Part shown: positions 1 through 8,068 of the stretch, piece after piece
How the letters are laid out: each line of letters opens with the position of its first letter
How positions within the stretch are numbered: position 1 is the first letter of the stretch
Assembly: GCA_910589055.1 (NCBI GenBank)
Contig: CAJURN010000009.1
Location: 1-64,000, forward strand
Direction of reading: 5' to 3'
Length of the DNA stretch: 64,000 nt
Source: an uncultured Muribaculaceae bacterium
GTDB taxonomy: Bacteria > Bacteroidota > Bacteroidia > Bacteroidales > Muribaculaceae
Position numbers and translations under genes: made by a program
Notes under the pieces: model-generated
The model's database searches: none
What the model saw: only the letters and a program-made list of their open reading frames with translations
Told to the model about the DNA's origin: nothing

Positions 1-38
1 TTCACACCCCGCGGCGGCCCGCTTTTCACTTGCGACGA

Positions 39-69
39 CAAAGGTAACACTTTATCACTCAACTTCCAA
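39..69 (-). promoter_or_regulatory. Bacteroidetes-type promoter pointing out of the window
   Basis: On the minus strand TTG (67..69) is followed after 20 nt by TACCTTTG (39..46), matching the Bacteroidetes -33/-7 promoter. It would start a transcript near position 32 that leaves the window on the left, so a divergent gene probably begins just outside. No coding sequence for it can be seen here. Confidence 0.55.
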
Positions 70-100
70 CACCTCCACCAAAAAAGTTCACGGCTTTTTC

Positions 101-160
101 AGGCAAGGAAAGGCAAAAATAGGCAAAAAGGCAACGGAAGGCAAAAGAAGCAAAGGAAGG
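101..160. repeat. GGCAA-rich low-complexity repeat
   Basis: The motif AGGCAA recurs about every 8-12 nt with A/G-rich fillers. The same motif appears around 29021-29070 and, inverted, at 29282-29333. A minus-strand reading frame crosses it but has very biased composition and is not credible as a gene. Confidence 0.7.
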
Positions 161-166
161 ATTTTC

Positions 167-247
167 TAGGACTAATGGGGCCAATAGGGCTAATAGGGCT
201 AATAGGACTTATAGGACATATAGGACATATAGGACTTATAGAACTCT
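167..247. repeat. 9-bp tandem repeat, about nine units
   Basis: Nine consecutive 9-bp units start at 167: TAGGACTAA, TGGGGCCAA, TAGGGCTAA (twice), TAGGACTTA, TAGGACATA (twice), TAGGACTTA and a degenerate TAGAACTCT. Read on the minus strand a unit would encode Ser-Pro-Ile repeats. It lies upstream of dnaE directly after the GGCAA-rich stretch, so the gene-free 1-389 is mostly repeats plus promoters. Confidence 0.8.
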
Positions 248-333
248 GAGGACTTGGCGCGGACTGAGGTATTTCGGGGGAGAAGTTATTGACAAGTTTT
301 TGCCGGATGTATCGGGATTCGGAATCTTTTTCG

Positions 334-341
334 TAATTTTG
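334..341 (+). promoter_or_regulatory. possible dnaE promoter -7 element
   Basis: TAATTTTG matches the Bacteroidetes -7 consensus TAnnTTTG and would give a leader of about 43 nt before the chosen dnaE start at 390. No good -33 TTTG was found at the right spacing, so this is tentative. Confidence 0.3.
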
Positions 342-389
342 GGCTTGCGTTGCGGGGATGAACACGCACGCATCTTTACTTTATTATAT

Positions 390-3300
390 ATGTCGCAAAA
401 ATTCGTACACGTACACGTACATACCCAATACTCTCTCCTTGACGGGCAGGCCTCGATCAACTCACTGGTTGACAAGGCTATTGCCGACGGTATGCCTGCT
501 TTGGCTATCACCGACCACGGCAATATGTTCGGAATAAAGGAATTTTTCAACTACGTAAAGAAAAAGAACGGCGGTACAAAGAAAGCTATCAAGGAAGCGG
601 AAGGCAAACTTTCGGCGGCGCAGGAGGCCGGAAACGCAGAGGAAGCTGCCGAACTCGAAGCGGAAATAGCGAAACTCAAGGCCAAATATCTGAAACCGAT
701 TATCGGTTGCGAGATGTATGTGGCTAAGGAGGATTTACACCAACACGTCGACAACCACGACAAAGGCCGACATCTCATAGTACTTGCAAAAAACAAGATC
801 GGCTACAAAAACTTGATAAAACTCGTGTCCAAGGCATGGACCGAGGGCTACTACTACCACCCCCGTACCGACAAGAAGGAAATCGCGGAACACCGCGAGG
901 GTCTTATCATATGCTCGGCTTGTCTCGGCGGCGAGATTCCACGCCTGCTCATGGCCGGCGAAGACGAAGAGGCCGACCGACAGGTGAAATGGTGGAAGGA
1001 TACTTTCGGCGACGATTATTATATCGAGCTCCAGCGACACAAGGCCACAGTTGTGCGTGCCAACCACTCTACATACGAGGCTCAGATGTCAATTGAGGGA
1101 AAACTCCGCACCCTTGCCGAAAAATACAATATCAAGATTATCGCGAGCAACGACGCCCACTTCACCAACGAAGAGGATGCCGAGGCTCACGACCGTCTGA
1201 TATGCCTTGCAACAAACAAATACCTCAACGACGAGAACCGCATGCTCTACTCCAAGCAAGAGTGGCTGAAGACGTGCGACGAAATGAACGCTGTGTTCAG
1301 CGACCTGCCTGAGGCTATTTCCAACACACTCGAGATTGCCGACAAAATCGAGGAATACGATATAGACCACGGCCCTATCATGCCCAACTTCGCGATTCCG
1401 GAAGATTTCGGAACCGAAGAGGAATACCGCCAACGTCTCACCGAGGAAGACCTCTTCAACGAGTTTACGCGGGACGAGAACGGCAATGTGGTTCTTTCCG
1501 AAGAAGCCGCCCATGCGAAAATCAAGAAGTTAGGTGGTTACGAAAAGCTATACCGCATCAAGTTCGAGGCCGATTATCTCAAAAAAATCACCTACGAAGG
1601 CGCCGCACGACGATACGGCACGCCTCTCAGCCCCGAAATCGACGAGCGAATCAAGTTCGAGCTACACATCATGAAGACGATGGGATTCCCGGGTTACTTC
1701 CTTATTGTGGAAGACTTCATACGCGTGGGACGCCAGGAACTTGGCGTGAGCATCGGACCGGGACGTGGTTCCGCCGCGGGGTCGGTAGTGGCATACTGTC
1801 TTGGTATCACCCAGATTGACCCTCTGAAATACGACCTCCTTTTCGAACGTTTCCTCAATCCCGACCGTATATCACTCCCCGATATTGATATCGACTTCGA
1901 CGACGACGGCCGCGAGGATGTGCTCAACTACGTGACCCGCCGCTACGGGGCGCCGAACGTTGCCCACATCATCACCTATGGTACAATGGCCGCGAAATCG
2001 GCCCTGAAAGACGTTGCGCGAGTAAACCAGCTTCCCATCCCGGAGAGCAACCGCCTTGCCAAGATGGTGCCGAGCCGCATGCCGGTAGTGAACGGAAAGG
2101 AACTCAAACCCACGCTCAAAAACTGCTACGAGTACGTCGAGGAATTCAAGAACGAACTGAACAGCGGCAACCAGCTCATCACCGACACGCTGAAGTACGC
2201 CCTCCAGCTCGAAGGCAACGTGCGCAACGTGGGCGTGCATGCCTGCGGTGTGATTATCTGCCGCGACGACATCACCGACTGGGTGCCGGTGAGCACAGCC
2301 ACCGACAAGAAAGACGGAAAAATCCTCGTGACACAATACGAGGGTCGCGTAATCGAGGAAACCGGATTAATCAAGATGGACTTCCTCGGGCTCAAAACCC
2401 TTTCGATTATAAAGGAAGCCGTGGCAAACGTAAAGCAGACCCACGGCATCGACCTTGACATCGACTCCGTTCCCATCGACGACAAAAAAACTTACGAACT
2501 TTATTGCAAGGGACAGACCATAGGCACATTCCAGTTTGAGTCAACCGGCATGCAACGCTACCTGCGCGAGCTGCAGCCAAGCTCATTCGAAGACCTTATC
2601 GCGATGAACGCCCTGTATCGCCCGGGGCCTATGGACTACATCCCCGACTTCATCAAGCGAAAGCACGGCGACTCACCTATCGTCTACGATATTCCCGAAA
2701 TGGAACTTTACCTGAAAGATACGTATGGCGTGACCGTGTATCAGGAACAGGTGATGCTTCTGTCGCGACTGCTCGCCGACTTCACACGCGGCGAGAGCGA
2801 CACCCTGCGTAAAGCGATGGGTAAGAAACTCATCGAAAAGATGAACGAGCTTAAGGGCAAATTCCTTACCGGAGGACAGAAAAAAGGCCACAAAGCCGAA
2901 GTGCTTGAAAAAATCTGGGCCGACTGGGAGAAATTCGCCTCGTACGCCTTCAACAAGAGTCATGCCACGTGTTACAGTTGGGTAGCCTTCCAGACGGCCT
3001 ACCTCAAGGCCAACTATCCTTCGGAATACATGGCAGCCGTGCTGAGCCGAAACCTTTCGGATATCAACAAGCTGAGCTTCTACATGGACGAATGTAAGGC
3101 CATGCGAATCTCGGTAAAAGGCCCAGACGTGAACGAATCCCGCAACAGTTTCAGCGTCAACCGCAACGGCGACATCCGATTCGGCCTGTCTGCAATCAAG
3201 GGCGTCGGCGACTCGGTGGTTCGCGATATATTGAAAGCCCGCGAGGAAGGAGGTCCGTTCAAAGACATCTACGACTTCGTGGAACGCGTTCCCGCCGGTT

Positions 3301-4202
3301 CCGTCAACCGCCGCGTATTCGACAACCTTGTCCTTGCCGGAGCCTTCGACTGCTTCTCCGACTACACCAGAGAAGACCTCATGGGCGAATCCGACCGCCG
3401 CGGAGAAACGGTTGCCGAGCAGCTGCTGCGATACGGCGCCCAGCATCAGAACGCCATGAAGATGCAGGAAGCATCGCTCTTCGGATTCGACGACGAAGAG
3501 CTTCGCAGCTCCAGCCGTCCGTTCATTCCCAAGTCTATGCCGTGGCCCGCAATCAAACGTCTCGACAAGGAGCGCGAGCTTGTGGGAATGTACCTTTCGG
3601 CACACCCGCTCGACCCGTATTTCGTGGAATTGACCTACGGCATGGCGCTGAGCCTTAAAGACAAGGGCGAGATGCAGGCCACGCCCGGACAAGCCGCCAC
3701 ATTTGCCGGAATGGTTGTCGGAAAAGAAAAACGCCAGCTCTCCCCTACCCTCGAAATGACAATTGTAAAGCTCGAGGACTACACCGGCGCCAACGACATA
3801 ACGCTGATAGGCAAGAAAGCCGCCGAGTTCGGACACCTGTGCGAAGTTGGCAACGCTATATATATAACCGGAAAATTCGGCCAGAAAAAAGACGGCCCGG
3901 TACGTTATTACGTCGATTCGGTGGAAATGCTCGAAAACAAGAAAGGCCACCTCATCAAAGGCATCGACCTGCGCATCGCCTCCGACCAGATCAACGACAC
4001 ACTCATAGACTTCCTTGACACCAATATGGAAAAACCCGATGCCAAGGAACACGAGGGCGTTGACGTGAACATCACCCTCTACGAGCCCAAGCTCAACCGC
4101 GTGCTGCACCTGCGCTCAGGCATAAGGATGCAACTCACCCGCAAACTTTTCCAAATCATGGAAGAGCTCGGCTACGAATATTCCATCGAGAGAATAGCTT
4201 GA
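390..4202 (+). CDS. dnaE: DNA polymerase III alpha subunit
   Basis: This is the replicative polymerase catalytic subunit, 1270 residues from the ATG at 390. An upstream in-frame TTG at 300 adds 30 unconserved residues; the family starts as here with the PHP domain motif HVHVHTQYSLLDG (residues 7-19). The palm motif PDIDIDFDDDGRED, carrying the metal-binding aspartates, falls near residues 496-509. The C-terminal third holds the helix-hairpin-helix region and an OB-fold near residues 1100-1200. Length and domain order fit a DnaE1-type enzyme. trxA follows after 36 nt on the same strand and may be cotranscribed. Function is known from the family; nothing unusual is seen in the protein. Confidence 0.97.
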   Translation: MSQKFVHVHVHTQYSLLDGQASINSLVDKAIADGMPALAITDHGNMFGIKEFFNYVKKKNGGTKKAIKEAEGKLSAAQEAGNAEEAAELEAEIAKLKAKYLKPIIGCEMYVAKEDLHQHVDNHDKGRHLIVLAKNKIGYKNLIKLVSKAWTEGYYYHPRTDKKEIAEHREGLIICSACLGGEIPRLLMAGEDEEADRQVKWWKDTFGDDYYIELQRHKATVVRANHSTYEAQMSIEGKLRTLAEKYNIKIIASNDAHFTNEEDAEAHDRLICLATNKYLNDENRMLYSKQEWLKTCDEMNAVFSDLPEAISNTLEIADKIEEYDIDHGPIMPNFAIPEDFGTEEEYRQRLTEEDLFNEFTRDENGNVVLSEEAAHAKIKKLGGYEKLYRIKFEADYLKKITYEGAARRYGTPLSPEIDERIKFELHIMKTMGFPGYFLIVEDFIRVGRQELGVSIGPGRGSAAGSVVAYCLGITQIDPLKYDLLFERFLNPDRISLPDIDIDFDDDGREDVLNYVTRRYGAPNVAHIITYGTMAAKSALKDVARVNQLPIPESNRLAKMVPSRMPVVNGKELKPTLKNCYEYVEEFKNELNSGNQLITDTLKYALQLEGNVRNVGVHACGVIICRDDITDWVPVSTATDKKDGKILVTQYEGRVIEETGLIKMDFLGLKTLSIIKEAVANVKQTHGIDLDIDSVPIDDKKTYELYCKGQTIGTFQFESTGMQRYLRELQPSSFEDLIAMNALYRPGPMDYIPDFIKRKHGDSPIVYDIPEMELYLKDTYGVTVYQEQVMLLSRLLADFTRGESDTLRKAMGKKLIEKMNELKGKFLTGGQKKGHKAEVLEKIWADWEKFASYAFNKSHATCYSWVAFQTAYLKANYPSEYMAAVLSRNLSDINKLSFYMDECKAMRISVKGPDVNESRNSFSVNRNGDIRFGLSAIKGVGDSVVRDILKAREEGGPFKDIYDFVERVPAGSVNRRVFDNLVLAGAFDCFSDYTREDLMGESDRRGETVAEQLLRYGAQHQNAMKMQEASLFGFDDEELRSSSRPFIPKSMPWPAIKRLDKERELVGMYLSAHPLDPYFVELTYGMALSLKDKGEMQATPGQAATFAGMVVGKEKRQLSPTLEMTIVKLEDYTGANDITLIGKKAAEFGHLCEVGNAIYITGKFGQKKDGPVRYYVDSVEMLENKKGHLIKGIDLRIASDQINDTLIDFLDTNMEKPDAKEHEGVDVNITLYEPKLNRVLHLRSGIRMQLTRKLFQIMEELGYEYSIERIA

Positions 4203-4238
4203 AACAACCATCTAACCAAATAAACATAAAATCAAATT

Positions 4239-4562
4239 ATGGCATTTCAATTTACAGATTCAAACGTTGAAGAAATCATCGCAAGCGGCAAGCCCGTTGT
4301 AGTAGACTTCTGGGCAACCTGGTGCGGCCCCTGCGTAGCCCTCGGCCCCACAATCGAAAAACTCGCCCAGGAATATGAAGGACGCGTGGTAATAGGCAAA
4401 TACAACACCGAAGACGAAAATGACTTCGCCACAGCCAACCGCATCATGAGCATCCCCACAGTGCTTTTCTTCAAGGACGGCAAAAAGACCGCCATCCGTC
4501 TTACCGGTCTTCAGCCCGAAGAAGTAGTACGCCAGAAGGTGGAAGAACTCCTCGCTCTCTAA
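4239..4562 (+). CDS. trxA: thioredoxin
   Basis: A 107-residue cytosolic thioredoxin that reduces protein disulfides with electrons from thioredoxin reductase. The redox motif WCGPC is at residues 28-32, in the usual place after the first beta strand (VVVDFWATWCGPC), and the cis-proline loop is seen in SIPTVLFFKDG. There is no signal peptide. It is the last gene before a strong hairpin terminator shared with the convergent rpoD. Length is normal for TrxA. Confidence 0.96.
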   Translation: MAFQFTDSNVEEIIASGKPVVVDFWATWCGPCVALGPTIEKLAQEYEGRVVIGKYNTEDENDFATANRIMSIPTVLFFKDGKKTAIRLTGLQPEEVVRQKVEELLAL

Positions 4563-4584
4563 TCTTCAGCACCACCATCTAAAA

Positions 4585-4619
4585 AAGGCGCCCCATGCAC
4601 ACGTTGCACGGGGCGCCTT
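4585..4619. terminator. bidirectional terminator between trxA and rpoD
   Basis: AAGGCGCCCC (4585-4594) pairs perfectly with GGGGCGCCTT (4610-4619) around a 15-nt loop. It is flanked by an A-run on the left and a T-containing stretch on the right, and lies between convergent genes, so it can end both transcripts. Confidence 0.85.
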
Positions 4620-4647
4620 CTGATTTCAATCGAAATATCAAAAAAGT

Positions 4648-5508
4648 TTATGAACCGAGGTAGGATTTGAGCAGACGGCTCTTCTGTCCTTTCAGCCTGC
4701 GGATTGCCTTTTCCTTAATCTGACGGACACGCTCGCGGGTGAGGTCGAATTTCGCACCGATTTCCTCAAGCGTCATTTCCTGGCATCCGATACCGAAGAA
4801 CATTTTCAGAATCTCACGCTCGCGCTCGTGGAGCTGACGGAGTGCGCGCTCAACCTCGTTGGAGAGCGATTCCTGATTCAGAGACGCATCGGCCATAGGG
4901 GAATCATCATTAGTGAGGACGTCGAGAAGACTGTTGTCTTCACCTTCCACAAAAGGAGCGTCCACAGAGATGTGACGACCGGAAACCTTGAGGGTGTCGG
5001 CAATCTTTTCCACAGGCACGTCGAGAGTCTCGGCGAGTTCTTCGGGCGAAGGACGACGTTCATTCTCCTGCTCGAACTTCGAGAGTGCCTTACCAATTTT
5101 GTTGAGCGATCCCACCTGATTGAGGGGAAGACGCACGATGCGCGACTGCTCGGCAAGAGCCTGAAGAATGGACTGACGAATCCACCATACGGCATAAGAG
5201 ATAAATTTGAATCCACGCGTCTCGTCGAATTTACGTGCCGCTTTAATCAAGCCAAGATTTCCTTCGTTGATAAGGTCGGGGAGCGACAGACCCTGATTCT
5301 GGTACTGCTTTGCCACCGAAACCACGAAGCGTAAGTTGGCACGGGTGAGTTTCTCGAGAGCCGCCTGATCACCTTCGCGGATACGCTGTGCAAGCTCAAC
5401 CTCTTCTTCTACTGATATAAGTTCCTCACGGCCAATCTCTTGCAGATACTTGTCGAGCGAAGCGCTTTCGCGATTGGTAATTGATTTGGTGATTTTAAGT
5501 TGTCTCAT
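4648..5508 (-). CDS. rpoD: RNA polymerase primary sigma factor RpoD (sigma-70)
   Basis: A 286-residue sigma factor of the Bacteroidetes primary type, which lacks the long region 1.1 of proteobacterial RpoD. Region 1.2 (SLDKYLQEIG) is at the N-terminus. Region 2 carries DLINEGNLGLIKAARKFD and the RGFKFISYAVWWIRQSI segment that contacts the -10-type element. Region 4.2 near the C-terminus has the helix-turn-helix TLEEIGAKFDLTRERVRQI. It is transcribed from a TACCTTTGC promoter 38 nt upstream. This is presumably the factor that recognises the TAnnTTTG promoters found through the window. Confidence 0.97.
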   Translation of the reverse strand: MRQLKITKSITNRESASLDKYLQEIGREELISVEEEVELAQRIREGDQAALEKLTRANLRFVVSVAKQYQNQGLSLPDLINEGNLGLIKAARKFDETRGFKFISYAVWWIRQSILQALAEQSRIVRLPLNQVGSLNKIGKALSKFEQENERRPSPEELAETLDVPVEKIADTLKVSGRHISVDAPFVEGEDNSLLDVLTNDDSPMADASLNQESLSNEVERALRQLHEREREILKMFFGIGCQEMTLEEIGAKFDLTRERVRQIKEKAIRRLKGQKSRLLKSYLGS

Positions 5509-5545
5509 TTCTCTTTATAAAACCGTTTTTGTATGCACTAAACGT

Positions 5546-5554
5546 GCAAAGGTA
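5546..5554 (-). promoter_or_regulatory. rpoD promoter -7 element
   Basis: On the minus strand TACCTTTGC fits the TAnnTTTGC consensus exactly. It lies 38 nt upstream of the rpoD start codon. A TTG is found 22 nt further upstream, slightly longer than ideal spacing. Confidence 0.6.
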
Positions 5555-5693
5555 GGAATAATTTCTGACATAACAGCAATGAAAGCTCAAAAAGCTGTCA
5601 TCGCTCCGGAAGATTAACGCATCCGGGACATGAAATTGCATACAACTCACGCCCCGGACAACGTTATTTATATATTTTTATCATTCCAAGCGG

Positions 5694-6953
5694 CTATTTA
5701 TAGCGAGCCCAACGGATAAGGTCGGCGAAATTAGGCTTCTTTCCATACATGAAGATGCCCACACGATAGATCTTCGCCGAAATCCATATCATGGCAAGGA
5801 AGCTCAGATACAGAATCACAAGCGACAGGATAACCTCCCATGTGGGGATTCCGAACGGTACGCGGCTCATCATAGCCATAGGCGACGTGAAGGGGAATAT
5901 CGAAACCCAGAAAGCAAGTGAGGAATTCGGATCCTGGATAATAGCCATCGAAGCAACGATGCCGATAATCACAGGCATTGTGGCAATAGACGATAGCTGG
6001 CTGGCGTCCTGGATATTATCGACAGCCGAACCTACGGCAGCATATATCGACGAATAGAACAGATAGCCTCCGATAAAGAACAGCAACATGTACACAAACA
6101 GACTGATGAGGAAACCGGGAGCGAGCAACTGTCCGAACATTCCTGCAAGCTCAGGCTCTTCCATAACCGCCGATGATTTGGCAAGAAGCGGCAGGCACCA
6201 GCCTGATGCGCAACCGAGAAGCACACCCCAGATAACAATCTGAGTGATTGCGACGAGTCCGATGCCGATAATCTTACCGAGCATGAGCGAAGTCGGATTT
6301 ACCGACGACACCACAATCTCGAGCACGCGGTTGTTCTTTTCCTCGATAATCGAGGTCATCACCATCTGTCCGTAGATAAGGATGAACATGTACAGAAGCA
6401 TGTCCATGAGCATGCCCAGTCCATAAGCAAGCCCGGAGGATGTTTCAGTGTCCTCATCTGTATCAATTCGGATTGTGGAAAGACGGACGTCGGCCTTCAC
6501 CTCTTCCATAATCTGACGCAGGTTCTCGATATTGTAGGATTTCAGACGTATGTCCTCGATAGCATCCTCAATCTGCGAGGAAATCACCTGGTCGGTCATG
6601 ATTGAAGTGGCGCCACGGGAATAGAGGGTCACATTGTCAGGATTCTCAACCACATCGCGTCCGATTACGAGAATCGCATCGAAATCTTCATTCGCACGGG
6701 CATCATCAAGATTCGACGAAGCCGGAACGAACACAATCTCATCGGTGCCTTTAAGCGCCGGAGCCACTACCCCGCTGTCGTCGATAACGGCGATAGTCTT
6801 GTTTTCCGGACCGCCGAGCAACAGAAACAGAGTGGGCGCGGCCATGAGCGCAATCATCAGGATCGGCATCAAAATAGTGGTGATGATGAAGCTCTTGCGC
6901 TTCACCCTTTCGAGATATTCTCTCGATATGATTATTCCAACAGAGGATTTCAT
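5694..6953 (-). CDS. ABC-2 type exporter permease (NatB-like)
   Basis: A 419-residue inner-membrane permease. A first membrane segment lies at about residues 22-45 (IITTILMPILMIALMAAPTL). A large extracytoplasmic domain of about 150 residues follows, then five to six membrane segments in the C-terminal half, the layout of the ABC-2 NatB/YhaP type. Its start overlaps the stop of the ATPase gene by 4 nt (ATGA), so the two are translationally coupled. The family exports sodium, antibiotics or other small molecules; the substrate here cannot be told from sequence. Confidence 0.9.
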   Translation of the reverse strand: MKSSVGIIISREYLERVKRKSFIITTILMPILMIALMAAPTLFLLLGGPENKTIAVIDDSGVVAPALKGTDEIVFVPASSNLDDARANEDFDAILVIGRDVVENPDNVTLYSRGATSIMTDQVISSQIEDAIEDIRLKSYNIENLRQIMEEVKADVRLSTIRIDTDEDTETSSGLAYGLGMLMDMLLYMFILIYGQMVMTSIIEEKNNRVLEIVVSSVNPTSLMLGKIIGIGLVAITQIVIWGVLLGCASGWCLPLLAKSSAVMEEPELAGMFGQLLAPGFLISLFVYMLLFFIGGYLFYSSIYAAVGSAVDNIQDASQLSSIATMPVIIGIVASMAIIQDPNSSLAFWVSIFPFTSPMAMMSRVPFGIPTWEVILSLVILYLSFLAMIWISAKIYRVGIFMYGKKPNFADLIRWARYK

Positions 6954-7921
6954 TCGGCAGAAGTATTTTCAGGATTTGACAATTGGCTGTCGGCGGAATT
7001 CGATTCCTTGACGGCACGGATAAAAATATCGTCCATCGTCGGGAGCAACTGGCGGAAACCGCGTAGTGCCACGGTGTCGTTGGCGGCAGAAATGAGATTG
7101 CGCAGGTCGGAAGTATCGCGCAAGGTCACTTTGGCAAGAGCATTGCCGTCGCGGTCGAGTCCGCCGAGTTCGAATTCCGCGGCAATAGGCGACAGCACAT
7201 TCTGCAACTCGGCAGGATTGCCGACATAGCTGAGTTCGAAATCCTTGGCTCCATAACGGTGGCGAAGCTCGGTCACATTTCCCGTGAGGATGTTGTGGGA
7301 ACGGTTGATGAGCGTGATATTGTCGCACAGCTCTTCCACACTGCCCATATTATGTGTCGAGAAAATGATTGTGGCTCCCTCATCGCGCAGTTTCAACATC
7401 TCGCGCTTGAGAATATTGGCGTTGATAGGGTCGAAGCCGGAGAAAGGTTCGTCGAAAATCAGAAGTTTCGGACGGTGAAGAACCGTGACGATAAACTGCA
7501 CTTTCTGAGCCATACCCTTGGAAAGTTCCTCCACCTTCTTGTCCCACCACTGGGAAATTTCAAGGCGTTCGAACCACTCCTTCAGCGCCTTTGTGGCGTC
7601 AGCCTTGGAAAGGCCTTTGAGTCGGGCGAAGAAAATAGCCTGCTCGCCAACTTTCATTTTCTTGTAAAGTCCACGCTCCTCAGGCAGATAACCTATGTTC
7701 ACGATATCGTCGGCGGTGAGAGTGTGGCCGTCAAAAATCACCTCTCCGCGGTCGGGGGCGGTAATATGGTTGATAATACGTATCAGAGTGGTTTTTCCGG
7801 CGCCGTTCGGTCCGAGCAGGCCATAGACCTTGCCCCGGGGCACCTCGATGGAAACATCGTCGAGTGCCGTGTGGCCGGTGTAAATCTTCGAGATGTTTCT
7901 GGCTTCAATTATATTGTCCAT
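6950..7921 (-). CDS. ABC exporter ATP-binding protein (NatA-like)
   Basis: A 323-residue ATPase that powers the adjacent permease. Walker A GPNGAGKTT is at 37-45, the signature LSKGMAQ at 133-139 and Walker B LLIFDEP at 153-159, followed by an H-loop (STHN). A C-terminal extension of about 100 residues (DUF4162-like) is usual in NatA/YhaQ types. It is the first gene of a two-gene operon and divergent from the tricorn-like protease gene. Family and role are clear; the exported substrate is unknown. Confidence 0.93.
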   Translation of the reverse strand: MDNIIEARNISKIYTGHTALDDVSIEVPRGKVYGLLGPNGAGKTTLIRIINHITAPDRGEVIFDGHTLTADDIVNIGYLPEERGLYKKMKVGEQAIFFARLKGLSKADATKALKEWFERLEISQWWDKKVEELSKGMAQKVQFIVTVLHRPKLLIFDEPFSGFDPINANILKREMLKLRDEGATIIFSTHNMGSVEELCDNITLINRSHNILTGNVTELRHRYGAKDFELSYVGNPAELQNVLSPIAAEFELGGLDRDGNALAKVTLRDTSDLRNLISAANDTVALRGFRQLLPTMDDIFIRAVKESNSADSQLSNPENTSAE

Positions 7922-8068
7922 TGCTAAAAGTAGAAATATGTTTTATCTCCTTAGACGCTGAAAATACGCATTTATTACAGATTATGTGAATTTTTATTGC
8001 TCCGAGGTGTAACTTCTCGCGTGTACGCGCGTCATATATAATATAGAACAACCAATCAATCCAACATA

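Noticed and set aside
99..365. 88-residue minus-strand frame with Ser-Pro-Ile repeats
   Set aside because: It arises from the 9-bp tandem array and the GGCAA-rich repeat, has very biased composition and lies across the dnaE leader.
2673..4109. 478-residue frame antisense to dnaE
   Set aside because: Frames antisense to high-GC coding DNA are often open; the dnaE protein on the other strand is complete and conserved.
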